Shown piece by piece: positions 16,282 to 24,226 of a stretch of DNA of 64,000 bases. Below the pieces are notes generated by a model. It was given only the letters and a program-made list of their open reading frames with translations, did not search any database and had not been told where the DNA came from. This DNA comes from CAZBWP01 sp964630265 (GTDB taxonomy: Bacteria; Pseudomonadota; Alphaproteobacteria; Rhodospirillales; Defluviicoccaceae): the NCBI GenBank assembly GCA_964630265.1, contig CAZVRW010000010.1, positions 1 to 64,000 on the forward strand. The letters are read 5' to 3'. The stretch's first letter is position 1, and every line of letters starts with the position of its first letter. A program made the translations under genes and the position numbers.

Positions 16282-17267
16282 CCGCCATGGGCATGCGCAC
16301 GATCGGCCTGCGCGGCTGGGGCACCGCCCTGGCCCTGGCGCTCCTGGCCCACATCGCCTTGGCGATGACCGTCACGCCGCCGCACCCGAGGCAGGGCCCG
16401 TTGGGTGATGGCGACGATGGCCTGCAGGTCGGATTGGCGGCGGGACCCACCGGCGCCACGACGGCCGAAGGCGACGGCCCGGCGAGCGCCGACACTTTCC
16501 CGGCCGAGCCGCAGCCCGTGATGGCGGAGGCGGCACCCGAATTTGAAGCGGCGGAGGCGCCGCGGGAACCGGAAGCGGCGGAGGCGCCGCAGGACGAGGC
16601 GCTCCCGACCGATCCCCCGGCCGAGGCGCTCCCGACCCATCCGCAAACCGACACCGTGGCCGAGGAGGCACCGCCCGTTGCGGTGACGGACGCACCGGAC
16701 CGAGGGCCGATCCGCGAATGGCTCAGCGTGGCTCCGCCGCTGCGGAAGCCGGCGGCGCCGAGCCGCGCCGCCGCCAGCAAGCCCCCGGTCAAGGCCGTGA
16801 CGCCAGCGCGGGTGAACAGCGTGGCCGCGGCACCACCGCGAAAAATCGACACCGCGGCGCCGCCGCGAACCACCGGCGCCGCGGCGCCGCCGCGAACCAC
16901 TGAAGCAGGGGCGCCGCCGGCTAACCAAGCGTCACTGTCCCCCCCCATGCAGGGCGACGGCGCGGCGGGGGCCGCCCGTCCATCCGCCGGACCGCGCTAT
17001 CGTCTGGGCGCGCCGGGCAATCCGCCGCCACGGTATCCCGAAACGGCGCGTCGGCGGGGCCAGGAAGGCCAAGTGCTCCTCGCGGTGCAGGTCGCGGGCG
17101 ACGGCACGGTGCTGGATGTCGCGGTCGACCGCAGCAGCGGCCACCCTGCGCTGGACGATGCCGCCCGCGCCGCCGTCCGCCGCTGGCGGTTTCAGCCGGC
17201 CGGCGGCCCGGGCCGGCAGCAGACTGCGCGCCTCCACGTGCCCATCACCTTCCGGCTGACGAATTAG
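16278..17267 (+). CDS. tonB: Energy transducer TonB
   Basis: A 329-residue protein: a short cytoplasmic start, one membrane helix (GTALALALLAHIALAMTV, about 13-30), a Pro/Ala/Glu-rich periplasmic spacer of about 200 residues and a C-terminal TonB domain (about 238-329) with the YPETARRRGQEGQVLLAVQV and VDRSSGHPALDDAARAAVRRWRFQPA motifs. The spacer contains short tandem repeats (AAEAPxEPE, APPRTTGA-like). It links the ExbBD motor to the BtuB-type receptor. The GTG at 16278 follows AGGAG and overlaps the previous stop; an ATG at 16287 is an alternative. It ends 4 bp into the convergent lipoprotein gene. Confidence 0.92.
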   Translation: MTAMGMRTIGLRGWGTALALALLAHIALAMTVTPPHPRQGPLGDGDDGLQVGLAAGPTGATTAEGDGPASADTFPAEPQPVMAEAAPEFEAAEAPREPEAAEAPQDEALPTDPPAEALPTHPQTDTVAEEAPPVAVTDAPDRGPIREWLSVAPPLRKPAAPSRAAASKPPVKAVTPARVNSVAAAPPRKIDTAAPPRTTGAAAPPRTTEAGAPPANQASLSPPMQGDGAAGAARPSAGPRYRLGAPGNPPPRYPETARRRGQEGQVLLAVQVAGDGTVLDVAVDRSSGHPALDDAARAAVRRWRFQPAGGPGRQQTARLHVPITFRLTN

Positions 17268-17968
17268 CGGCGCTGGCCGACGAGGCCGTTGTCGGCGATC
17301 GTCATCAGGAACGACGGGGCGCGCCTGCGGTCGTCCTCGCCTTCGCCACCATAGGCCTCGAGACGGGAAACGATGCGCGGCTCGGCGATCGGCACGCCGG
17401 TCTCGTGCCAATCGAGCAGTAGCGCCGGGAAGCTGGCGCGCCGGAACCGTTCCGACGGCCACTTGAAGGCGTTGAACGTGACCGCGCCGTCGATGCAGGC
17501 GACGCCGATCCAGAAGAAGTCGAGATCGCGGAGGTCGGTGCCCACCGGTCGCGCGCCGAAGAAGCCGCTGTCGACCAGCGCCGCCTCGAGCGTCGCGATG
17601 TCGTCCCAGGACAACAGCGCCTCGACGATGGTGCCGCGCCCCGGGGCGAAGATGTCGCCGAGCCCGTCGACCACGATGCGGGAGATGTCGGTCGGGCCGA
17701 TCACCCAGCTGGTCAGGCGGAAGACGCCGTCGGCGACGTCGTCGGCGACGATGTCGTACGTCCGCACCTGCCGCTGGTAGAAGCCATTGTAGACAAAGCG
17801 GAAGCTCGGCGGCGCACCGGGGACGCAGGCGGCGCGGAGGTCGTCGCCATTGACGTAGCTGAACCAGGTGAACTTGCGGATCACCGGGTTAGTGTTGATA
17901 CCCCCCGTGTGGGTACAGGCGGCAAGGCCCAGCATCGCGAGCAACCCGAGGACAGCGACGGCGCGCAT
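17264..17968 (-). CDS. Putative lipoprotein of unknown function
   Basis: 234 residues from the ATG at 17968, beginning with a lipoprotein signal (AVAVLGLLAMLGLAAC, lipobox LAAC with Cys at about 18). The mature protein is soluble, rich in Asp and aromatic residues (FTWFSYVNGDDLRAAC, YNGFYQRQVRTYDIV) with no motif I recognise. It converges on tonB with a 4-bp overlap. A GTG at 17992 is an alternative start but gives a worse signal peptide. Function unknown; it probably sits on the periplasmic side of a membrane. Confidence 0.7.
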   Translation of the reverse strand: MRAVAVLGLLAMLGLAACTHTGGINTNPVIRKFTWFSYVNGDDLRAACVPGAPPSFRFVYNGFYQRQVRTYDIVADDVADGVFRLTSWVIGPTDISRIVVDGLGDIFAPGRGTIVEALLSWDDIATLEAALVDSGFFGARPVGTDLRDLDFFWIGVACIDGAVTFNAFKWPSERFRRASFPALLLDWHETGVPIAEPRIVSRLEAYGGEGEDDRRRAPSFLMTIADNGLVGQRR

Positions 17969-18113
17969 GGTCGAAGTATGCGCGACCGGCACGGCGGCGA
18001 CAACCGGGCCGCTCAGAGCCTGTGAACCAATCGAGGTTGCGAAAAAACGCCCTTTGAAAACACGAGGAAAATTCCGGCGATAACGGGCCTCGCGGGCACT
18101 CTTTCACAACCTC

Positions 18114-21100
18114 TCAGGCGGCGACCGCCGTCGCCACCTTGGCCAGCTCGGACAGCAGATGGCGGACGCCGAGCAGCCGCTTCGCCGGAACCTCCCAATC
18201 GCGGCGATAGACGAGGCGGTGGTCCGGCCGCAGCTTCGCCGTCACCGAATTGCGGCCGATAAAGGCGACCAGCCCGGCGGGGTTGGCGAACTGGTTGTCA
18301 CGGAAGGCGACGACGGCCCCCTTCGGACCGGCGTCCACCTTGTCGACACCGGCGATCCGGCAGAGCTGCTTGATGGCGACGACCTGCAGCAGGTTCTCCA
18401 CCTCGGCCGGCAGCGGACCGAAGCGGTCGACCAGCTCGGCGGCGAAAGCGTCGATATCACCCGGCGTCATCAGGTCGGCGAGACGGCGATAGAGGCCGAG
18501 GCGGACGCCCAAGTCGGGGACGTAGGCCTCGGGGATGAGCACGCTCAAGCCCAGCGCGATCTGCGGGCTCCAGGTCTCGGCTTCGGCATGGTCGACGCCG
18601 CGGGCCTCGGCGACCGCTTCCTCCAGCATCCGCTGATAGAGCTCGATCCCGACCTCGCGGATGTGACCGGACTGTTCCTCGCCGAGCAAATTACCGGCGC
18701 CGCGGATGTCCAGGTCGTGGCTGGCCAGCGTGAACCCGGCGCCGAGGCTGTCGAGAGCCTGCATGACGTCGAGCCGCTTCCGCGCCGCCGGCGTCACCGA
18801 TTTCTTCGGCGGCAGCGTGAGATAGGCATAGGCGCGCACCTTCGAGCGGCCGACGCGGCCGCGCAGCTGATAGAGCTGGGCCAAGCCGAACATGTCGGCG
18901 CGATGGATGACGATAGTGTTGACCGCCGGCAAGTCGAGGCCGGACTCGACGATGTTGGTGGACAACAGAACGTCGTAGGTGCCCTCGTAGAAGGCGCTGA
19001 CCGCAGCCTCCAGGTCGCGGGGCGCCAACCGGCCATGGGCGCGGATGATCTTGACCTCGGGCACCAGCGCCGCCAGCCGCTCCGCCACCTCGTCCAGGTC
19101 CTCGATGCGCGGACAGACATAGAAGGTCTGACCGCCACGGTAGCGTTCGCGCATGATCGCCTCGCGAATCACCACGGGATCGAACGGCAGGACGAAAGTG
19201 CGCACCGCCAGCCGGTCCACCGGCGGGGTCGCGATCAGGCTCATCTCCCGCACCCCGGACAGCGCCATCTGCAGGGTGCGCGGGATCGGCGTCGCCGTCA
19301 GCGTCAGCACGTGGACGTCGGCCTTCAGCTTCTTCAGCGCCTCCTTGTGGGCGACGCCAAAGTGCTGCTCCTCGTCGATCACCAGAAGCCCGAGATCGCG
19401 GAAGCGGATCGACTTGCTGAGCAGCGCGTGGGTGCCGATGACGACGTCGATGGTCCCGTCGGCGAGACCGGCCTTGACCGCCTTGGCGTCCTTGGCGGAG
19501 ATCAGCCGGGAGAGCTGGGCGATGCGGACGGGATAGCCGGCAAAGCGCTTGTTGAAGGTCTCGAAGTGCTGGCGGCAGAGTAGGGTCGTCGGCACCACCA
19601 CGGCCACCTGATGGCCGCCCATCGCCGCCAGGAATGCGGCGCGCAGAGCGACCTCGGTCTTGCCGAAGCCGACATCGCCGCAGACCAGCCGGTCGGCGGC
19701 GCGGCCGGTCATCAGATCGCCGATGGCGTCCTCGATGGCGCGGGCCTGATCGTCGGTCTCGGTGAACGGGAATCGGGCGCAAAACTCATCGAACACCGCT
19801 TCGGGCGCCTCGATCACCGGCGCCGCCCTTAGCGATCGCGCGGCGGCGAGCTTGATCAGTTCCTGGGCCATGTCGCGGATGCGCCGCTTCAGCTTGGCCT
19901 TGCGCGCCTGCCAGCTGGCGGCGCCAAGCCGGTCGAGTTGCACGCCCGCCGTCTCCGAGCCGAAGCGGCTGATCATCTCGATGTTCTCGACGGGCAGGTA
20001 CAGCTTATCGCCGCCGGCGTAGAGAAGACGCAGGCAGTCGTGGGCGGCGCCGGCGGCGTGGATCGCCTCCAGGCCCTCGTAGCGGCCGATGCCGTGATCG
20101 GCGTGGACGACCAGATCGCCCTCGCTGAGCGTCGTCGCCTCGGTGATGACATTCTCCGGCCGCTTACGCTTGGCCGTTCGCCGCACCAGTCGATCGCCGA
20201 GAATGTCCTGCTCGGTGATCACGGCGTGGTCGGGCGCGACGTATCCGCGCTCCAATTCCAGGACCACCAGCGCCGCCGTGCCCGCGCCGAGCGCCGCCGC
20301 CTCGGTCCAGGTGTCGGCCGCCTGGAGCCCGCGGAGGCCATGATCGGTGAGGATCGAGGTCAGCCGGGCACGCGAGCCGGGCGACACCGCGGCGATGACC
20401 ACCCGGCGCTTGCGGCGTCGTTGCTGATCGATCCGCTCGGCGAGCGCGTCGAAGACGTTGACGTCACCACGGCCGCGCGCGCCGGCGAAATCGAGGCCGG
20501 GTCGGCCGCCGGCGTCGGCGCCGTCGTCGCCCTCCGGCGCGGCATAGGCACTGAACGCTCCCACCGGCCGCGCGCCGAGCCGCTCGGTCCAGGCGTCCTG
20601 GTCGAGAAACAGCGTCTCCGGCGGCACCGGTCGGTACGGCGGACCACCCCCGGCGCCGCCCGGCACGTCGCGGCGGGCGGCATAGTAGTCGGCGACCAGA
20701 TCGAGACGCGCCTCGATGGCCGCCTCAGCCTGGTCGTCGAGGACGACGACGGCCTCGCCGGCATAGTCGAACACCGTCTCCAGCCCGTCGTGGAACAGCG
20801 GCAGCCAGTGTTCAATGCCGAAGTGGCGGCGACCTTGCGAGACCGCGGCGTAGAGCGGGTCCTCATCGGTGACGGCCCCGAACAGCGCACGGTAGCCTGA
20901 GCGGAACCGGGCGATGGCCTCGGGCGTGAGGGTCACCTCGCTCACCGGCTTCAGGATCACCTCGGCCACCGGATCGGTGGAGCGCTGGCTTGCGGCATCG
21001 AAGGCGCGGATGGATTCCAGGTCGACGTCGAAGAAATCGAGCCGGCGCGGCTCCTCGCAGCCGGGCGGGAAAACATCGACGATGCCGCCGCGCGCCGCGA

Positions 21101-21584
21101 ATTCGCCCGGCTCCAACACCGTCTCGGAGCGCACGTAGCCGGAGCGTTCAAGAAAGCCGAAGAGATCGTCCCGGTCGATGCGGTCGCCGGGGCGGAGCGT
21201 GCGCACGGCATCGGTGAAGGCACGCCGCGGCGGCACCCGCTGCAGGGCGGCCGAGACGGTGGTCAACACGACGCGGGGGCCGTCGTCCGCCGCCGCCAGC
21301 CGGGTCAGTCCGTCGATGCGCTGGCTGACCACGTCGGACCGGGGCGAGACCCGATCGTAGGGCAGGCAGTCCCACGCCGGCAGCACCAGCCGGTCCAGAT
21401 CCGGCGCGAAGAACGCGAGGGCGCCCTCCGTGGTGGCGAGGCGCTCGGCATCGCGGGCGACGAACAACACCGTTCGTCGGAGTGCCGACGCGATCGTCGC
21501 CAGCACCTCCGCGTCATAGCCGGCGGGCGCGCCGGCGATGCGGACGCGGCCGGGGACGCGCAAACGGTCAATGAACGTGTTCAA
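18114..21584 (-). CDS. mfd: Transcription-repair coupling factor Mfd
   Basis: 1156 residues, the usual length. Mfd recognises RNA polymerase stalled at DNA lesions, removes it and recruits UvrA. Domain order seen: N-terminal UvrB-homology region (about 1-330), RNAP-interacting domain around residue 480-560 (GDLVVHADHGIGRYEGLE), RecG-like translocase with Walker A GDVGFGKTE (about 636-644) and the DEEQHFGV box (about 735), RGRVGRSK in the second lobe, and the C-terminal D7 domain. It starts with MNTFIDRL. Neighbours sdhE and recG keep the order common in alphaproteobacteria. Confidence 0.97.
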   Translation of the reverse strand: MNTFIDRLRVPGRVRIAGAPAGYDAEVLATIASALRRTVLFVARDAERLATTEGALAFFAPDLDRLVLPAWDCLPYDRVSPRSDVVSQRIDGLTRLAAADDGPRVVLTTVSAALQRVPPRRAFTDAVRTLRPGDRIDRDDLFGFLERSGYVRSETVLEPGEFAARGGIVDVFPPGCEEPRRLDFFDVDLESIRAFDAASQRSTDPVAEVILKPVSEVTLTPEAIARFRSGYRALFGAVTDEDPLYAAVSQGRRHFGIEHWLPLFHDGLETVFDYAGEAVVVLDDQAEAAIEARLDLVADYYAARRDVPGGAGGGPPYRPVPPETLFLDQDAWTERLGARPVGAFSAYAAPEGDDGADAGGRPGLDFAGARGRGDVNVFDALAERIDQQRRRKRRVVIAAVSPGSRARLTSILTDHGLRGLQAADTWTEAAALGAGTAALVVLELERGYVAPDHAVITEQDILGDRLVRRTAKRKRPENVITEATTLSEGDLVVHADHGIGRYEGLEAIHAAGAAHDCLRLLYAGGDKLYLPVENIEMISRFGSETAGVQLDRLGAASWQARKAKLKRRIRDMAQELIKLAAARSLRAAPVIEAPEAVFDEFCARFPFTETDDQARAIEDAIGDLMTGRAADRLVCGDVGFGKTEVALRAAFLAAMGGHQVAVVVPTTLLCRQHFETFNKRFAGYPVRIAQLSRLISAKDAKAVKAGLADGTIDVVIGTHALLSKSIRFRDLGLLVIDEEQHFGVAHKEALKKLKADVHVLTLTATPIPRTLQMALSGVREMSLIATPPVDRLAVRTFVLPFDPVVIREAIMRERYRGGQTFYVCPRIEDLDEVAERLAALVPEVKIIRAHGRLAPRDLEAAVSAFYEGTYDVLLSTNIVESGLDLPAVNTIVIHRADMFGLAQLYQLRGRVGRSKVRAYAYLTLPPKKSVTPAARKRLDVMQALDSLGAGFTLASHDLDIRGAGNLLGEEQSGHIREVGIELYQRMLEEAVAEARGVDHAEAETWSPQIALGLSVLIPEAYVPDLGVRLGLYRRLADLMTPGDIDAFAAELVDRFGPLPAEVENLLQVVAIKQLCRIAGVDKVDAGPKGAVVAFRDNQFANPAGLVAFIGRNSVTAKLRPDHRLVYRRDWEVPAKRLLGVRHLLSELAKVATAVAA

Positions 21585-21624
21585 GGACGGACCGGACGAC
21601 GGGGAGGAGTGGGACGGGCACGCC

Positions 21625-21939
21625 TTATTGGACGTAGCGGAAGGCCTGCAGCCTCTGCATCAGCGGATGCTGCCAAGCGTCGGGCACCGGCTCCTTGCCG
21701 GTGATCCAATTGTAGAGATCGATGTCGTTGTTGTCGCCGAGCAGCGTTTCCAGGAAGATGACGTCGGCATCGGAGAGCTCGGGCAGGTGCCGATCGGCGA
21801 ACGCGCCGAACAGCAGATCGTTCTCCTTCATGCCGGTATGGTGACAACGGAAGCGCACACGCTTCCGGCGGTTTTCCATGTCAGTTGCAGCGTCGTCAAG
21901 CCCGGCGGGGGTGGCGGCAGGATCGGTCTCGGCGGTCAT
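21625..21939 (-). CDS. sdhE: FAD assembly factor SdhE
   Basis: A 104-residue protein whose last 80 residues match SdhE (formerly DUF339), which promotes covalent flavinylation of the succinate dehydrogenase flavoprotein. Visible: RRKRVRFRCHHTGMKENDLLFGAFA, corresponding to the conserved RGxxE region with Gly and Glu kept but the Arg replaced by Thr (HTGMKE), and the DVIFLETLLGDNNDIDLYNWITG core. The N-terminal 20 residues are extra; an internal ATG (MENRRKR) is a possible start. It lies 40 bp upstream of mfd on the same strand, divergent from recG. Confidence 0.9.
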   Translation of the reverse strand: MTAETDPAATPAGLDDAATDMENRRKRVRFRCHHTGMKENDLLFGAFADRHLPELSDADVIFLETLLGDNNDIDLYNWITGKEPVPDAWQHPLMQRLQAFRYVQ

Positions 21940-22007
21940 CGCGCTCCTCCTCGTTGAACTCCGCGATATAGTCGCGGGTATCGGATCTGTCAGCAGCCGT
22001 CTCCATC

Positions 22008-24089
22008 ATGCGTCCAGAAGTGCTCTATCCGCTGTTCGCGCCGTTGCGCTCGCTCCCGGGCGTCGGCCCGAAACTGGCGCCCGTCCTGGAGAAGCTGACC
22101 GGCAGCCACGTCGTCGATCTGCTTTGGCATCTGCCGTCGGGGCTGATCGACCGGCGCTACGCACCGACCGTGGCGGCGGCCGAACCCGGCCGGGTGGCGA
22201 CGCTCTCGGTCCATGTCGATGCGCACCAGCCGCCGCCGCGGCCACGCTTTCCCTACAAGGTGATCTGTTCGGATGCCACCGGCTTCCTGACGCTGGTCTA
22301 CTTCAACGCCCGACCCGACTATCTCACCGGCCTGCTGCCGCCGGGGACGGAGCGCGTGGTCAGCGGCATGCTCGACCGCTTCGACGACGAGTTGCAGATG
22401 ACCCACCCCGACCACGTGGTGGCGCCCGAGGTGATGGACACGGTGCTCGGCGTCGAGCCCGTGTATCCGTTGACCGCAGGGCTGTCGCCCAAGGTCCTGG
22501 GCCGGCTGATCCGCGCCGCCCTGGAGCGGGCGCCGGATCTGGCGGAATGGCAGGATCCGAGCCTCCTGCAGCGCCACGGCTGGCCGGCTTGGCGGCCGGC
22601 GTTGCGCGCGGCGCACGCGCCAGAGACTGCCGAGGATCTGGCACCGACGGCGCCGGCGCGCGGCCGCCTCGCCTACGACGAGTTGCTGGCCAATCAGCTG
22701 GCGCTCGCCCTCGTCCGCCGCCGTATCCGCCGACTGCCCGGCCGCCGACTCGTGGGTGACCGGCGGCTAAGCCAGCGGGTGCTCGCGGCGCTTCCCTTCG
22801 CGCTTACCGGCGCCCAGAGCCGGGCGCTCGCCGACATCACCGCGGATATGGCCGGCGATGGCCGCATGCTGCGTCTGCTGCAGGGCGACGTCGGCAGCGG
22901 CAAGACGGTGGTGGCGCTGCTTGCCGTGCTGACGGCGGTGGAGGCCGGCGCCCAGGCGGCGCTGATGGCACCGACGGAGATCCTCGCCCGCCAGCACCTG
23001 GCCACCATCGCGCCGCTCGCCGCGCATGCCGACATCGACGTCGGGCTGCTGACCGGGCGTGACAAGGGCAAGGTCCGCCAGCGCACCTTGGAACGCTTGG
23101 CCGACGGCGGCCTGCCGCTGGTCGTCGGCACCCACGCCCTGTTCCAAGAGGCGGTGGCGTTTCGCGACCTCGGACTCGCGGTGATCGACGAGCAACACCG
23201 CTTCGGCGTGCACCAGCGCCTCGACCTCGCCGGTAAGGGTCGCGGCGTCGACGTGCTGGTGATGACGGCGACGCCGATTCCGCGCACCCTGATGCTCACC
23301 GCCTATGGCGACATGGAGGAGTCCCGGCTTACCGAGAAGCCGCCGGGCCGACGGCCGGTGGATACCCGCACGCTCTCCCTCGATCGCCTCGACGAGGTGG
23401 TGGCCGCCGTCGGCCGCACGCTCGCCGCCGGCAACAAGGTGTTCTGGGTCTGCCCGCTGGTGGAGGAGTCCGAGGCCAGCGATCTCGCCGCCGCGGAGGA
23501 GCGCTTCGCCCGCCTGAAGACGGTGTTCGGAGGGCGCGCCGGACTGGTGCACGGCCGCATGAAGGGGGCGGAGAAAGACGCGGTCATGGCCGCGTTCAAG
23601 GACGGCGGCATCGACCTGTTGGTGGCGACGACAGTGATCGAGGTGGGCGTCGATATCGCCGCGGCGACGGTGATGGTGATCGAGCACGCCGAACGCTTCG
23701 GTCTCGCCCAGTTGCACCAGCTGCGCGGCCGCGTCGGTCGCGGCGACCGGCCGTCGGCCTGCCTGCTGCTGTACGCGCCACCGCTCACCGCGCCGGCACG
23801 CGCCCGGCTTGCGGTGATGCGCGAGACCGACGACGGTTTCCGCATCGCCGAGGAGGACCTGAAGCTGCGCGGCGCCGGCGAACTGCTCGGCACGAAACAG
23901 AGCGGCCTGCCCGCCTTCCGCCTCGCCGATCTGCATGACCACGCCGATCTGCTCGCTGTCGCCCGCGATGACGCCCGGCTGATCCTGGAGCGCGATCCGG
24001 AGATGGAGAGCGACCGTGGCCAGGCGCTGCGCACCCTGCTTTATCTGTTCGAGCGCGACGGCGCGGTCCGCTATCTGCGGAGCGGCTGA
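22008..24089 (+). CDS. recG: ATP-dependent DNA helicase RecG
   Basis: 693 residues, family-typical. RecG remodels stalled replication forks and branch-migrates Holliday junctions. Seen: the N-terminal wedge/OB region (LPGVGPKLAPVLEKL at the start; RVATLSVHV strand), Walker A GDVGSGKTVVALL (about 294-306), the DEQH box DEQHRFGV (about 394), TATPIPRTL motif III and LHQLRGRVGRG motif VI. ATG at 22008, 69 bp from the divergent sdhE start. Confidence 0.97.
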   Translation: MRPEVLYPLFAPLRSLPGVGPKLAPVLEKLTGSHVVDLLWHLPSGLIDRRYAPTVAAAEPGRVATLSVHVDAHQPPPRPRFPYKVICSDATGFLTLVYFNARPDYLTGLLPPGTERVVSGMLDRFDDELQMTHPDHVVAPEVMDTVLGVEPVYPLTAGLSPKVLGRLIRAALERAPDLAEWQDPSLLQRHGWPAWRPALRAAHAPETAEDLAPTAPARGRLAYDELLANQLALALVRRRIRRLPGRRLVGDRRLSQRVLAALPFALTGAQSRALADITADMAGDGRMLRLLQGDVGSGKTVVALLAVLTAVEAGAQAALMAPTEILARQHLATIAPLAAHADIDVGLLTGRDKGKVRQRTLERLADGGLPLVVGTHALFQEAVAFRDLGLAVIDEQHRFGVHQRLDLAGKGRGVDVLVMTATPIPRTLMLTAYGDMEESRLTEKPPGRRPVDTRTLSLDRLDEVVAAVGRTLAAGNKVFWVCPLVEESEASDLAAAEERFARLKTVFGGRAGLVHGRMKGAEKDAVMAAFKDGGIDLLVATTVIEVGVDIAAATVMVIEHAERFGLAQLHQLRGRVGRGDRPSACLLLYAPPLTAPARARLAVMRETDDGFRIAEEDLKLRGAGELLGTKQSGLPAFRLADLHDHADLLAVARDDARLILERDPEMESDRGQALRTLLYLFERDGAVRYLRSG

Positions 24090-24226
24090 GCCGCCCGCCG
24101 CCCTGTCCCCGCAGCAACGCCGCTGTCACCGTGGCGCCCTCCATGTTATGACGGTTTTGGGGAAACTCGACCGGGTTGGTGGAAGCTCGACCGGGCGGCA
24201 AGCCCGGTCGCGGGAGATCGCCGTCC
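24090..24226. other. Intergenic region with a 20-bp duplicated segment
   Basis: Between recG and the C45-type gene. GGAAACTCGACCGGG at 24161 is repeated as GGAAGCTCGACCGGG at 24181 (period 20 bp). No gene or terminator is clear; the promoter of the downstream gene may lie here. Confidence 0.4.
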
